A stretch of 64,000 nucleotides of DNA from Altererythrobacter sp. B11 (GTDB lineage: Bacteria; Pseudomonadota; Alphaproteobacteria; Sphingomonadales; Sphingomonadaceae): NCBI RefSeq assembly GCF_003569745.1, contig NZ_AP018498.1:3573001-3637000 (forward strand), written 5' to 3'. Below are positions 17,995-27,275 of the stretch, one piece after another. The translations under genes and the position numbers were made by a program. The notes below the pieces were generated by a model. That model had not been told where the DNA came from. It ran no database searches and saw only the letters and a list, made by a program, of their open reading frames with translations. Position 1 is the first letter of the stretch; each line of letters opens with the position of its first letter.

Positions 17995-19266
17995 ATGACG
18001 AAATTGAGCGGATCCGACAGCAAGAGCACCCTTTACTGCAGCTTCTGCGGCAAATCGCAGCATGAGGTGCGCAAGCTGATTGCCGGCCCAACGGTGTTCA
18101 TCTGCGATGAATGCGTGGAGCTGTGCAACGACATCATCCGCGAGGAGACCAAGGGCGGGCTCGCCGGCAAGAAGGACGGCGATGTCCCCACTCCGCAGGA
18201 AATCTGCAACACGCTGAACGATTATGTGATCGGGCAGGACCGCGCGAAGCGCGTGCTCTCCGTGGCCGTGCACAATCACTACAAGCGGTTGAAGCACAGC
18301 GGCAAGGCGGGCGATGTGGAACTCGCCAAGTCCAACATCCTGCTGGTCGGCCCGACGGGTTCGGGCAAGACGCTGCTGGCGCAGACGCTGGCCCGCACCT
18401 TCGACGTGCCCTTCACCATGGCCGACGCCACCACGCTGACCGAAGCCGGCTATGTGGGCGAGGATGTGGAGAACATCATCCTCAAGCTGCTGCAGGCGAG
18501 CGACTACAACGTCGAGAAGGCGCAGCAGGGCATCGTCTACATCGACGAGATCGACAAGATCACCCGCAAGGCGGAAAACCCCTCCATCACCCGCGACGTG
18601 TCGGGCGAAGGCGTGCAGCAGGCGCTGCTCAAGCTGATGGAAGGCACCACGGCCTCCGTGCCGCCGCAGGGCGGCCGCAAGCACCCGCAGCAGGAATTCC
18701 TGCAGGTGGATACGACCAACATCCTGTTCATCTGCGGCGGCGCTTTCGCCGGTCTGGAAAAGGTCATCGGCGATCGCCTGCAGAAGCGGTCCATCGGGTT
18801 CGGCGCCAATGTCACCGATCCGGATCAGCGCCGCGTGGGGCAGATGCTGGAAAAATGCGAGCCGGAAGATCTGCTGAAATTCGGCCTGATCCCGGAATTC
18901 GTCGGCCGCCTGCCAGTGATCGCCACGCTGCATGATCTGGATGTGCAGGCGCTGGTGGAAATCCTGAAGGAACCGAAGAACGCGCTGGTCAAGCAATATG
19001 CCAAGCTGTTCGAGATCGAAGAGGTCAAGCTGACCTTCACCGAGGAAGCGCTGGAAGCCATCGCCCGCAAGGCGATCAAGCGGAAGACCGGTGCACGTGG
19101 CCTGCGCTCGATCGTGGAGGCGATCCTGCTGGATACCATGTTCGATCTGCCCGGCATGGACGGCGTGACCGAAGTCGTGGTCGACAAGGATGTGGTGGAC
19201 GGCCGCAAGGAGCCGGTTCGCGTCGTATCGAACGAAGGCGGCAAGAAGAAGGAAGCGGCTGCCTGA
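17995..19266 (+). CDS. clpX: Clp protease ATP-binding subunit ClpX
   Basis: AAA+ unfoldase that feeds substrates to ClpP, 423 residues. The N-terminal zinc domain has C15, C18, C37 and C40 ([14 protein letters not shown]); Walker A is GPTGSGKT near residue 119, Walker [11 protein letters not shown], followed by sensor segments and the pore loop GYVGEDVEN. Length and order are standard, and the protein ends in a short basic tail (GGKKKEAAA). Functional partner of the preceding clpP and downstream of the tig chaperone. Confidence 0.98.
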   Translation: MTKLSGSDSKSTLYCSFCGKSQHEVRKLIAGPTVFICDECVELCNDIIREETKGGLAGKKDGDVPTPQEICNTLNDYVIGQDRAKRVLSVAVHNHYKRLKHSGKAGDVELAKSNILLVGPTGSGKTLLAQTLARTFDVPFTMADATTLTEAGYVGEDVENIILKLLQASDYNVEKAQQGIVYIDEIDKITRKAENPSITRDVSGEGVQQALLKLMEGTTASVPPQGGRKHPQQEFLQVDTTNILFICGGAFAGLEKVIGDRLQKRSIGFGANVTDPDQRRVGQMLEKCEPEDLLKFGLIPEFVGRLPVIATLHDLDVQALVEILKEPKNALVKQYAKLFEIEEVKLTFTEEALEAIARKAIKRKTGARGLRSIVEAILLDTMFDLPGMDGVTEVVVDKDVVDGRKEPVRVVSNEGGKKKEAAA

Positions 19267-19403
19267 GGCAGCCGTTTTCGGCCGCCCCTTGCGGCCCGGC
19301 ACCGTTCGCATGAGCCCGTGCCTATTCGGGGCCGGGCTCCTCAGCGCGCTCGCCCAGCGCCTGCGCGCGCCATCTCCGCAAGGAGCACAAAGGAGAAATC
19401 CCC

Positions 19404-19601
19404 ATGGCAACGAACGCCCAACTCGCCGCCAAGATGCTGCGCGATGCAGGAAGTTTCTTCCGCAGCGTCGGTGAGCAGAACCCGCCCATCGCAGATCAGA
19501 TGGAAGACAATGCGCAGGTTTATGGCCAGGTGGCCGATCTGCTCGAACAGGATCCGACGGGGGAGTTCCCCGAGTTCGATCCCGGCGCACAGACGCAATA
19601 G
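19404..19601 (+). CDS. small conserved-type hypothetical protein
   Basis: A 65-residue acidic, helical protein starting MATNAQLAAKMLRDAG and ending in Pro/Asp-rich sequence. AAAGGAG lies 9 bases before the ATG, a strong ribosome site, which supports real expression. There is no cysteine, signal peptide or membrane segment. Function is unknown; it follows clpX with 137 bases between and may be its own unit. Confidence 0.65.
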   Translation: MATNAQLAAKMLRDAGSFFRSVGEQNPPIADQMEDNAQVYGQVADLLEQDPTGEFPEFDPGAQTQ

Positions 19602-19613
19602 CGCTCGCCCGCC

Positions 19614-20105
19614 TCAGCCCTCGCCCGCTGCCCTGCGTTCGACGAGCTTCATCAGCCGCTCGATCCGGTCAGCGGGCAGGACGTCGGCAAACTCGTAATA
19701 TTGGTCGAACTGCGGGATACCCGCCGGCACGGCCACCCACGGCATTTTCGACTCTAGGAAGATGACGACATCGGGGGTGACTGAGTCGGGATCGTCCAGC
19801 GTCCCTGCGCGAATGCCGTAGCTGAGCCGGCCCAGACGGGCATACCAGCTCCACACGGCGGTTCCGCAGGCTGTGCAGCGGCAGATCACATGCGGCCGGC
19901 CGGTGCCTGTCTTCACCTCATGCTCGCTCAGGCTGCCTTGCAGCACCGTCACCCGGTCCCCTTCGAAGAAGGCGTTGACCACGGAGGTGGAGCCGGTCTG
20001 CCGCTGGCACAGGCGGCAATGGCAATTGTGCACCATGATCGGCTCACCCGTCACGCGATAGCGCAGATGGCCACAACCACAGCCGCCCTCCCTCACGCGT
20101 TCCAC
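19614..20105 (-). CDS. GFA family (CENP-V type) zinc-binding protein
   Basis: A 163-residue member of the glutathione-dependent formaldehyde-activating enzyme family. The zinc cysteines are in GGCGCGHLRY, HCRLCQRQTG and CTACGTAVW, the three motifs of the GFA fold. Many members of this fold bind zinc without proven formaldehyde activity, so the reaction is uncertain. The start codon is GTG, preceded by GAGGAGCGAG. It sits next to the cation efflux gene on the same strand, 15 bases apart, but a functional tie is not shown. Confidence 0.85.
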   Translation of the reverse strand: MERVREGGCGCGHLRYRVTGEPIMVHNCHCRLCQRQTGSTSVVNAFFEGDRVTVLQGSLSEHEVKTGTGRPHVICRCTACGTAVWSWYARLGRLSYGIRAGTLDDPDSVTPDVVIFLESKMPWVAVPAGIPQFDQYYEFADVLPADRIERLMKLVERRAAGEG

Positions 20106-20120
20106 CCTGCTCGCTCCTCC

Positions 20121-21029
20121 TCAGGTGCAGTCGACGCAGTGTTCTGCGTGGCTGCCCGTTTCCACTTGGACCGTGCTGTGCCCGATGTGGAAGTGATGCG
20201 AAAGCTCCTCCGCCAGATCGTGCAGGAAACCGTCTCCGGGGTGGCCAGCAGGCATTACCAGATGCGCCGTCAGCGCGGTTTCGGTGGTGCTCATCGGCCA
20301 GATATGCAGATCATGCACCGCTTCCACACCCTCGCGGCCGCAAAGGAAGCGCCGCACCTCGGCCTCGTCGATATTCTCGGGCACGGCCAGGAGGCCCATT
20401 TTCACGCTGTCCTTCAGCAGGTCCCAGGTGCCCCAGCCGATCACGCCGACGATCAGCAGGCTGGTGATCGGATCGATCAGCGTCTGGCCGGTCCACAGGA
20501 TCAGCAGCCCGGCGACCACCACGCCCAGGCTGACCAGCGCATCTGCTGCCATGTGCAGAAAGGCGCCGCGGATATTGATGTCGTTCTTGCGACCGCTGGC
20601 AAACAGCAGCGCGGTGGCGGTGTTGATGACGATGCCGATGCCCGCCACCAGGATCATAATGCCGCCTTCCACGGGGGCCGGATCGAACAGGCGGTGGACC
20701 GTTTCGAACAGGATGGCGCCCAGCGCCACCAGCAGCAGGCTGGCATTGGCCAGCGCCGCGAGGATCGAGCTCGCCTTGTAACCATAGGTGAAGCGCGTGT
20801 TGGCAGGCTTGGCGGAGAGCGCACTGGCGCCCCAGGCGATCAGCAGACTCAGCACATCAGAGAGATTGTGCCCGGCATCCGCCACCAGCGCCATGGAGCC
20901 TGACAGCAACCCGAAGCTGGCTTCCACCACCACGAACACGGTGTTGAGCGCCACGCCGATGGCAAAGGCGCGGCCATGGCTACCCTGCGCGGGGGCATGC
21001 GAGTGCGAGTGTGAGTGACCGGCGCCCAT
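20121..21029 (-). CDS. cation diffusion facilitator, Zn/Cd/Co efflux (CzcD/ZitB-like)
   Basis: Proton-coupled divalent cation exporter of the inner membrane, 302 residues. A His-rich cytoplasmic N-terminus (HSHSHSHAP) is followed by six helices; metal-site motifs are DAGHNLSDVLSL in helix 2 and HMAADALVSLGVV in helix 5. The HxxxD/HxxxD pattern (DAGHNLSD, HMAADALVS) suggests zinc, cadmium or cobalt rather than manganese or iron. The C-terminal cytoplasmic domain (HDLHIWPMST) and a tail with Cys and His pairs end the protein. Confidence 0.93.
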   Translation of the reverse strand: MGAGHSHSHSHAPAQGSHGRAFAIGVALNTVFVVVEASFGLLSGSMALVADAGHNLSDVLSLLIAWGASALSAKPANTRFTYGYKASSILAALANASLLLVALGAILFETVHRLFDPAPVEGGIMILVAGIGIVINTATALLFASGRKNDINIRGAFLHMAADALVSLGVVVAGLLILWTGQTLIDPITSLLIVGVIGWGTWDLLKDSVKMGLLAVPENIDEAEVRRFLCGREGVEAVHDLHIWPMSTTETALTAHLVMPAGHPGDGFLHDLAEELSHHFHIGHSTVQVETGSHAEHCVDCT

Positions 21030-21032
21030 GCC

Positions 21033-21704
21033 CTAGTCGTAAACGCAAGCGTCGAGCCCGTCACGCCTGACGATGCCGATGCGGCGCGCGATGGTATTGC
21101 CATAGCGGCGGGTGAAGCCGGTGGGGCTCACCACCCGCCGCTCCTTCGGCAGGGGCAGCGCCGCGGCCATGCGCGCGGCCTCGGTGCGGCTCAGCCGGGC
21201 GGCCGAATGATCGAAATACCGCTGCGCGCCGGCTTCGACGCCATAGGTGCCGATGCCAGTTTCGGCGACGTTGAGATAGACCTCCATGATCCGCCGCTTG
21301 CCCCACAGCTTCTCGATCAGGAAGGTGAACCAGGCCTCCAGCCCCTTGCGGAAATAGCCGCCCCCCTGCCACAGAAACACGTTCTTGGCCGTTTGCTGGC
21401 TGATCGTCGATCCCCCCCTGATGCGGCCGCCCTTCGCATTGCTTTCCATGGCCTGTTCGATGGCCTCGCGGTCGAAGCCCGCATGGCTGCAGAACTTGCC
21501 GTCTTCCCCCGCGATCACCGCGCTTACCATGTTGCGGTCGATCCGGCTGAGCGGCTCCCAGTCCTTGGTCATGCCGTTTTCGTCCATCAGCATGGTGGCG
21601 GTAACGGGCACGGGGACGAAGCGATAGATGGCGACCAGCGCGAGGCTGATGATCACGAACCAGACGATCGCCCAGATGAGGATGCGCAGGATGCGGATGG
21701 CCAT
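21033..21704 (-). CDS. mtgA: monofunctional biosynthetic peptidoglycan transglycosylase
   Basis: Polymerises lipid II into glycan strands; GT51 domain without a transpeptidase. The 223-residue protein has one N-terminal membrane helix (ILRILIWAIVWFVIISLALVAIY) and the GT51 motifs EDGKFCSHAGFD (with the catalytic glutamate), RGGSTISQQTAKN and KRRIMEVYLN. An upstream in-frame TTG would add three residues, but the ATG start MAIRILR was preferred. It overlaps no neighbour and follows the CDF gene with 3 bases between on the same strand. Confidence 0.94.
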   Translation of the reverse strand: MAIRILRILIWAIVWFVIISLALVAIYRFVPVPVTATMLMDENGMTKDWEPLSRIDRNMVSAVIAGEDGKFCSHAGFDREAIEQAMESNAKGGRIRGGSTISQQTAKNVFLWQGGGYFRKGLEAWFTFLIEKLWGKRRIMEVYLNVAETGIGTYGVEAGAQRYFDHSAARLSRTEAARMAAALPLPKERRVVSPTGFTRRYGNTIARRIGIVRRDGLDACVYD

Positions 21705-21773
21705 GCGCTGCAATTAACGGCGCCGCGGCGCAGGCGCAATCGCAGCGCTCCGGCTGCGCCGGGCAGCGTGCAC

Positions 21774-21800
21774 AAAAAAGGGGGCGGTCACCCGCCCCCC
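21774..21800 (-). terminator. Rho-independent terminator of rpoH
   Basis: On the minus strand a GC-rich stem (CCGCCCC with GGGGCGG, short loop) is followed by six T residues, 30 bases after the rpoH stop. It separates rpoH from mtgA on the same strand. Confidence 0.85.
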
Positions 21801-21830
21801 TCTTTGCTCCGACGCTGCGGCTACCGTCAC

Positions 21831-22739
21831 TTACGCTGCCGGCAGCAGCTTCTCTCCGGCGATGCGCTGCATCGCCTTCTGCAGCTTCTCGAAGGCGCGA
21901 ACCTCAATCTGACGAATGCGCTCGCGCGACACGTCATAGACCTGGCTCAGCTCTTCAAGCGTCTGCGGATCGTCACTCAGGCGCCGTTCGCTGAGAATGT
22001 GCTTCTCGCGATCGTTCAGGCTGTCCATCGCCTCCAGCAGCATGCCGTGGCGCATCTCGGCCTCTTCGGCCTCTGCCACCACGCTGTCCTGCAGCGGACG
22101 ATCATCGGTCAACCAGTCCTGCCACTGGCTGGCGCCTTCCTCTTCTCCGCGCATGGAGACGTTGAGCGACGCATCGCCCCCCATCATCATGCGGCGGTTC
22201 ATGTTGACGACTTCCTGCTCGGGCACGCCGAGATCGGTGGCGATCTTCGCCACATCATCGGGATGCAGATCGCTGTCCTCGTAAGCTTCGAGGTTCTTCT
22301 TCATCCGGCGGAGGTTGAAGAACAGCTTCTTCTGCGCCGCGGTGGTGCCCATCTTCACGAGCGACCAACTGCGCAGGATAAACTCCTGAATGCTGGCCTT
22401 GATCCACCACATGGCGTAGGTCGCGAGGCGGAAACCGCGATCGGGCTCGAACTTCTTCACGCCCTGCATCAGGCCCACATTGCCTTCGGAGATCAGATCG
22501 CTCACCGGCAGGCCATAGCCGCGATAACCCATCGCGATCTTGGCCACGAGCCGCAGATGGCTGGTCACCAGCTGCGCAGCCGCGTCCGGATCCTCGTGCT
22601 CCTGATACCGCTTGGCGAGCATGTATTCCTGCTCGGCGGTCAGCACGGGAAACTTCTTGATCTCCGCCAGATAGCGGTTGAGGCTCTGCTCACCGCCGAG
22701 TGCCGGGACCGATAGTGACTTGGTCTTCTTCTCGCTCAT
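21831..22739 (-). CDS. rpoH: RNA polymerase sigma-32 factor
   Basis: Heat-shock sigma factor of 302 residues. The frame opens 27 codons earlier, but MSEKKTKSLSVPALGGEQSL is the usual RpoH opening. Region 2 contains DLISEGNVGLMQGVKKFEP and the RpoH-box-like segment (RSWSLVKMGTTAAQKKLFFNLRRMK), and region 4.2 a helix-turn-helix (EELSQVYDVSRERIRQIEVRAF). It directs transcription of chaperone and protease genes; clpP and clpX upstream are likely targets. Alphaproteobacteria often carry two rpoH paralogues, so which one this is cannot be said. Confidence 0.95.
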   Translation of the reverse strand: MSEKKTKSLSVPALGGEQSLNRYLAEIKKFPVLTAEQEYMLAKRYQEHEDPDAAAQLVTSHLRLVAKIAMGYRGYGLPVSDLISEGNVGLMQGVKKFEPDRGFRLATYAMWWIKASIQEFILRSWSLVKMGTTAAQKKLFFNLRRMKKNLEAYEDSDLHPDDVAKIATDLGVPEQEVVNMNRRMMMGGDASLNVSMRGEEEGASQWQDWLTDDRPLQDSVVAEAEEAEMRHGMLLEAMDSLNDREKHILSERRLSDDPQTLEELSQVYDVSRERIRQIEVRAFEKLQKAMQRIAGEKLLPAA

Positions 22740-22875
22740 CGTCTTACCCAAACCTTTCCCTCGTCGGCCGTGCTTGCGTGGGACCTCTGAGGAGCGTCCT
22801 ACAGGGTGCGGCCACGTCACCCCAATCCATACTTATAGAGGAATTATCCCAGAAAGCGGGGTCATTTCGTCGATC

Positions 22876-23820
22876 TCAATGACCGGTTTCGTCGATAAGT
22901 TCCTTCATATCGGGCGGCAGCTCGCTGGTGAACCGTACTGCTTGGCCGGTAACAGGATGGCTGAATCCGAGGACGGCGGCATGAAGTGCCTGCCGGCGGA
23001 AGCCGAGTCGCTGAAGAAGCGGACGAAGCTGCGAATTGGCGCGCCCATAGACAGGGTCCCCTAATAACGCATGGCCTATTGACGACATATGAACGCGCAC
23101 CTGGTGCGTCCGTCCCGTTTCCAGCCGGCATTCGATGAGGGAACATTCATCTAGTGACCTGACGGTGGTATACCGCGTAATCGCCGTTTTCCCACGCGAG
23201 GAATCCTTGGGCAGCACCGCCATTTTCTTTCGATTGGAATCGGACCGGCCGATTCTGGTCTCGATCCGGCCCGCGGCGGGGCGTGGATGGCCATTCACCA
23301 CCGCCAGATAGGCCCGCTCGAGCGAGTGATCTGCAAACTGGCGGGAGAGCCCCTCGTGGGCCACATCGCTCTTCGCGACGACGAGCAGTCCGGAAGTATC
23401 CTTGTCTATGCGATGGACGATGCCCGGGCGGGCCACGCCGCCGATGCCCGAAAGCCGGCCGGCGCAGTGGTGCAGCAGCGCATTGACCAGCGTACCATCC
23501 GGATTGCCCGCGGCGGGATGCACAACCATGCCCGCGGGCTTGTCCACCACCACCAGATGATCATCCTCATAGACGATGCTGAGCGGAATCGCCTGCGGCA
23601 TCGCCGCCGCATCGGCTGGAGGCGGAACCGCGATCGCGTAGCGGGCGCCGGGCCGCACCTTGGCCGATCCGCTGGTGGCAGGCACGCCGTCCAGGCTGAC
23701 CCGCCCTTCCGCGATCAGCGCCTTCACCCGCTCGCGCGAAAGATCGGCCACGTCGGCCAGCGCCTTATCCAGACGCTGCGTGCCGTCCAGCACACCTTCG
23801 ATGACTCTGGCTTCCCCCAT
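22876..23820 (-). CDS. rluD: 23S rRNA pseudouridine synthase, RluD family
   Basis: Modifies uridines in 23S rRNA. S4 domain at residues 15-65 (QRLDKALADV), then the RluA-type catalytic domain with HRIDKDTSGLLVVAK and the catalytic aspartate at D139, the same number as in the E. coli enzyme, and the RTHQVRVH motif. The 314-residue protein starts at MGEARVIEG; the open frame continues 193 codons upstream but that part overlaps the divergent M67 gene. Whether it is strictly RluD or RluA/C is inferred from the S4 domain and length. Confidence 0.93.
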   Translation of the reverse strand: MGEARVIEGVLDGTQRLDKALADVADLSRERVKALIAEGRVSLDGVPATSGSAKVRPGARYAIAVPPPADAAAMPQAIPLSIVYEDDHLVVVDKPAGMVVHPAAGNPDGTLVNALLHHCAGRLSGIGGVARPGIVHRIDKDTSGLLVVAKSDVAHEGLSRQFADHSLERAYLAVVNGHPRPAAGRIETRIGRSDSNRKKMAVLPKDSSRGKTAITRYTTVRSLDECSLIECRLETGRTHQVRVHMSSIGHALLGDPVYGRANSQLRPLLQRLGFRRQALHAAVLGFSHPVTGQAVRFTSELPPDMKELIDETGH

Positions 23821-23823
23821 GCT

Positions 23824-24231
23824 ATGAAGATGGCGATGGAATTGCGCGTCACAAGAGCGGTGCTGGAGCAGATCCGCGCCCATGCCGCACGTGCGGCGCC
23901 AGAGGAGTGTTGTGGCCTGCTGCTGGGGCGGAACGGGAAGGTCATGGATGCGCAACCCACAGCGAACATCGCCGCCGATCGACGGCGGTATTTCGAGCTC
24001 GACCCGCAGGCACTCATCGACGCCCACCGCCTGGCGCGCGCGGGCGGTCCGGACATCCTCGGCTATTATCATTCGCACCCGCACGGGCCCGCCAGCCCTT
24101 CGGCGACCGACGCGGCGATGGCTGCAGGCGACGGCCGGGTGTGGGCGATCGCCGCAAATGGCGACGTGACGTTCTGGCGCGACGGTGAAGATGGCTTTGC
24201 GCGGGTTTCCTATGTCTGCCCGGAAGGCTAA
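23824..24231 (+). CDS. M67 family (JAMM/MPN+) metallopeptidase
   Basis: Small zinc peptidase-like protein of 135 residues. The JAMM motif is complete: an upstream glutamate in APEECCGLLLG and YYHSHPHGPASPSATD, the HxHP...SxxD zinc site. Such stand-alone bacterial MPN+ proteins are often linked to ubiquitin-like or sulfur-carrier systems, but none is visible here. Three ATGs (23824, 23830, 23836) could start it; the last gives MELRVTRAV. It is divergent from rluD with only 3 bases between the earliest start codons, so each promoter must lie in the other gene. Confidence 0.86.
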   Translation: MKMAMELRVTRAVLEQIRAHAARAAPEECCGLLLGRNGKVMDAQPTANIAADRRRYFELDPQALIDAHRLARAGGPDILGYYHSHPHGPASPSATDAAMAAGDGRVWAIAANGDVTFWRDGEDGFARVSYVCPEG

Positions 24232-24386
24232 GGCGCCGAACCACGCACGGGAAGAACAGGTCGCGCACCCCGTCCGCCCATCTCCGCTCGCCTCGTCGCG
24301 CAGCCGCACCAGCTGCAAAGCGGAGCCGTGGGGCGGAGGCGCCGATTGTCTCGCCCTGCCTGCCCTATTAAGTACCGGAACACTGA

Positions 24387-25025
24387 ATGACATCTTCAAC
24401 CGATCTTGCCGCCCTGCTCTGCTCCCGCCTGTGCCATGACATGCTCAGCCCCGTTGGGGCGCTCACGAACGGGCTGGAGCTGCTGCGGGACGAAAAGAAC
24501 CCGGACATGCGCAAGCGCTGCCTGGAACTGCTGGAGCAGAGCGCGAAGATCAGCGCCGACAAGCTCAAGTTCTTCCGACTCGCCTATGGCGCGGCGGGCG
24601 GCTTCGGCGAGACCGTGCCGGCGGAAGAACCGCAGGCGCTAATTGCCGGGCTGGTTTCCGCCAACGAGCGGCTGTCGCTGCAATGGGCGGTGGCGGAGCC
24701 GATGCTCAGCAAGCCGGTGGTCAAGGTACTCCTGAACATGTCCGCCATTGCGATCGATGCTCTGTTGCGGGGGGGGACGCTGGCCGTGGGCGCCGAACGC
24801 AACGGCGGAGCGACGGAGATCGCCGTGCGGGCATCCGGCCCGCGGGTGGCCTTCGACCCGAACATCGGAAAGGCGCTGGATGGCTCTCTGCCGGAAAGCG
24901 AGTTGTCCGGCCGCACCGCGCCGGCGCATCTCGTCCGCCTGCTGGCCGCGGAAAGCGGCGGCGGCGTGCAATATGCGCTCACGCCCGATGCGCTGGTGAT
25001 GGGCGCGATCCTGCCCGATGGCTGA
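24387..25025 (+). CDS. chpT: histidine phosphotransferase ChpT
   Basis: Relays phosphate from CckA to CtrA and CpdR in the alphaproteobacterial cell-cycle phosphorelay. The 212-residue protein begins with the helical bundle bearing the phospho-accepting H17 (SRLCHDMLSPVGALTNGLELL); the C-terminal part resembles a degenerate HATPase fold. The start shares 8 bases with the end of the following amidase gene, i.e. the amidase ATG lies within its last codons, so the two are co-transcribed. Its presence with a DivK-like protein supports an intact CtrA pathway. Confidence 0.9.
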   Translation: MTSSTDLAALLCSRLCHDMLSPVGALTNGLELLRDEKNPDMRKRCLELLEQSAKISADKLKFFRLAYGAAGGFGETVPAEEPQALIAGLVSANERLSLQWAVAEPMLSKPVVKVLLNMSAIAIDALLRGGTLAVGAERNGGATEIAVRASGPRVAFDPNIGKALDGSLPESELSGRTAPAHLVRLLAAESGGGVQYALTPDALVMGAILPDG

Positions 25026-25725
25026 CGAGCTGGTCCACCGCGAAGTGGCATCGCCCAATTGGAACGAGCGGGCGCTGCCGATTTCCATGGTGGTGCTCCA
25101 CTACACGGAGATGCAGCCGGTCACGGCCGCGCTGGAGCGGCTGTGCGATCCCGCGGCCGAGGTCAGCGCCCATTATCTCATCACCGAAGAGGGCGAGGTT
25201 ATCCGCCTGGTGGCGGAGGAAAAGCGGGCCTGGCACGCGGGCCAAAGCTACTGGCGCGGCCATCGCGATGTGAATTCGGCCAGCATCGGCATCGAACTCG
25301 ATCATCCGGGCCACGCCTTGGGCTATCGCCCCTTCAGCAACGCGCAGATCGATGCCCTGTTGCCGCTGCTGGGGCAAATCGTGCAGCAATACGACATCCC
25401 CCGCGCCAATGTAGTGGCCCATTCAGATGTCGCGCCAGCCCGCAAGACCGATCCGGGCGAGTTGTTTCCCTGGCACCGGCTGGCCGAATGCCGCCTGTGC
25501 CTGCCGCGCCCGCAGAAGCTGGAACTGGGCGATCCCTTCGACAATGATGGGGCGTTCTTTCTGGCGCTGGAACGCTTCGGCTATGACATCACCAACGGCC
25601 GCAAGGCGGTGGAGGCGTTCCAGCGGCGCTGGCGGCCGGAACTGATCGACGGAGAGGTGGATGGAGAGATCCGCGCCATCCTGTTCCAATTGCTCTTGGA
25701 TCGCGACCGCGGCCGGACTAGATAG
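25018..25725 (+). CDS. AmpD-like N-acetylmuramoyl-L-alanine amidase with peptidoglycan-binding domain
   Basis: Cleaves the bond between N-acetylmuramate and L-alanine; zinc enzyme of the amidase-2 family, 235 residues. Zinc ligands fit H28 (VVLHYTEM), the histidine in VVAHSDVAPARKTDPG and the nearby aspartate. A C-terminal three-helix peptidoglycan-binding-like region follows (FFLALERFGYDITN). No signal peptide is visible, so a cytosolic recycling role such as AmpD is likely, not a secreted autolysin. Its start overlaps the end of chpT, and it ends 5 bases before the RNase P RNA gene. Confidence 0.88.
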   Translation: MADELVHREVASPNWNERALPISMVVLHYTEMQPVTAALERLCDPAAEVSAHYLITEEGEVIRLVAEEKRAWHAGQSYWRGHRDVNSASIGIELDHPGHALGYRPFSNAQIDALLPLLGQIVQQYDIPRANVVAHSDVAPARKTDPGELFPWHRLAECRLCLPRPQKLELGDPFDNDGAFFLALERFGYDITNGRKAVEAFQRRWRPELIDGEVDGEIRAILFQLLLDRDRGRTR

Positions 25726-25730
25726 CGCGC

Positions 25731-26172
25731 GTGCCGGGGAGCCGGGCAGCCGCGTCGCCGCATGGCGTCGAGGAAAGTCCGGGCTCCACGAAACGAGGGT
25801 GGCGGGTAACGCCCGCCGGGCGAGCGGCCTGGCCGCGAAGCTCAGGGAAAGTGCCACAGAGAGTATACCGCCGATGGCCCCGTGTGGGCACAGGCAAGGG
25901 TGAAAGGGTGCGGTAAAAGCGCACCGGAGGGCCGGTAACGGTCAACGCATGGTAAACCCCACCCGGAGCAAGACCGAATAGGGGTGTCGCACCGCCGGAT
26001 CGCAAGACGAGGCGGCAGGGGAGTTTCGCCCCGAGGCACCCGGGTTGGTTGCTGGAGCGGCCTGGCAACAGGTCGCCGAGATGAATGGCTGCCACCGCGG
26101 ATACGGTCCGTTCGAGGAAACGAGACGGATACCGTCCGGGGAACAGAACCCGGCTTACAGGCTCCCCGGCAC
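25731..26172 (+). ncRNA. rnpB: RNase P RNA
   Basis: The catalytic RNA of RNase P, about 440 bases, type A. Ends pair: GTGCCGGGGAGCC at the start with GGCTCCCCGGCAC at the end (P1). Inside are the universal blocks GAGGAAAGTCCGGGCTCC, GGTAAACCCC, GCAAGACCGAATAGG and AGATGAATGGCTGCCACC, and ACAGAACCCGGCTTACAGG near the 3' end. It begins 5 bases after the amidase stop. Exact 5' and 3' ends were set from P1. Confidence 0.96.
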
Positions 26173-26198
26173 AATCGCGCCCCAGGCGCAAGGGTCCG

Positions 26199-27011
26199 TC
26201 AAACGATCAGCGCTGCGGTGGTGATCTGCCCGTCCCGCTCCACCGTTTCGATGAAGCGGCGCTGATCCCCCTCCAGCACCAGCGCGGTCAGCCGGCCGCT
26301 GGCGTAGGCGCCGGTGTCGATGCCAATGCGATTGCCGCGGTCGTCGGGCGCTTCGGTGATGGTGTGGCCATGCACCACCACTGCACCATGCGATTCGCCG
26401 TGCGACAGGAAGGGCTCGCGAATCCAGCGCAAGGCACGCGGATCCTGTTCCTCCAGCGGCAGCCCCGGCTCGATGCCGGCATGGACGAACAGATAGTCGC
26501 CGATGGCGATCATCTCCTCGAACCCGGCGATGAAATCGCGCACGTCCTGCGGCACCGCGCGGCGCATCAGCTCCTGCGCTTCCTCAGGCTCGGCATCCGC
26601 CAGCCGCCGCGGGCTGACGCCGAAGCTCAGCAGCGTCTCGCGTCCGCCGAACCGGAGGAAATGGCGCAGCGTCTCCGTATCATCGAAGCTGCGCAGGAAC
26701 ATTTCCTCATGATTGCCGCCGAGGATGCGCACATTGGCTCGCCGCTGCCAGTCACGAGCACGCGCAATCACGCCCGCGCTATCCGGTCCGCGGTCGACCA
26801 GGTCGCCCAGCAGCACCACCTGCGTTTCCGCAGGAGCGCCCGCTGCATCGTCTTCTTCCACTGCGGCTATCAGTGCCTCGAACAGGTCCAGCCGGCCGTG
26901 GATGTCGCCGATCGCATAGACCCGTTCCCCCTCGGGGACCCGCGCGGCTTCCCCCGGCAGGACACGAGATCGGCGACTGAAGAAATGGCGGAGCGACTGA
27001 AACATCAGCAT
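26199..27011 (-). CDS. metallophosphoesterase, PrpA/PrpE-like Ser/Thr phosphatase
   Basis: Calcineurin-type phosphatase of 270 residues, cytoplasmic. Metal-site motifs are all present: GDIHGRLDLF, LLGDLVDRGPDS, GGNHEEMFL, then two later histidines (FVHAGIEPG, VVHGHTITEAP). These match the bacterial PPP-family protein phosphatases and related diadenosine tetraphosphatases; which is not decided by sequence. An alternative ATG two codons downstream gives MFQSLRHFF. It is convergent with rnpB, 27 bases away. Confidence 0.88.
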   Translation of the reverse strand: MLMFQSLRHFFSRRSRVLPGEAARVPEGERVYAIGDIHGRLDLFEALIAAVEEDDAAGAPAETQVVLLGDLVDRGPDSAGVIARARDWQRRANVRILGGNHEEMFLRSFDDTETLRHFLRFGGRETLLSFGVSPRRLADAEPEEAQELMRRAVPQDVRDFIAGFEEMIAIGDYLFVHAGIEPGLPLEEQDPRALRWIREPFLSHGESHGAVVVHGHTITEAPDDRGNRIGIDTGAYASGRLTALVLEGDQRRFIETVERDGQITTAALIV

Positions 27012-27275
27012 GTATTCGTGACCCTATCGCAATGCAGGATAGCGAGAAAGCACCAAGCGAGCGTGGCCGAGTTGCGCAAATGCCAGCCTTTCGGCCGAAG
27101 TGATGCGCAAAATCAACAGCGCGCCCGCTTTAGGAATACGCCGCGCAATTATCCTTGTGCCGAGCAAGGCCCATGTGCAGGTTAATTACGCGTGAACTGA
27201 TAATGGCCCGGACGAGAGCCAGCAGCGAGCGCGCAGGTGGGACGAGGCAAAACCAGATGCAATTCAAGGGAAAAA

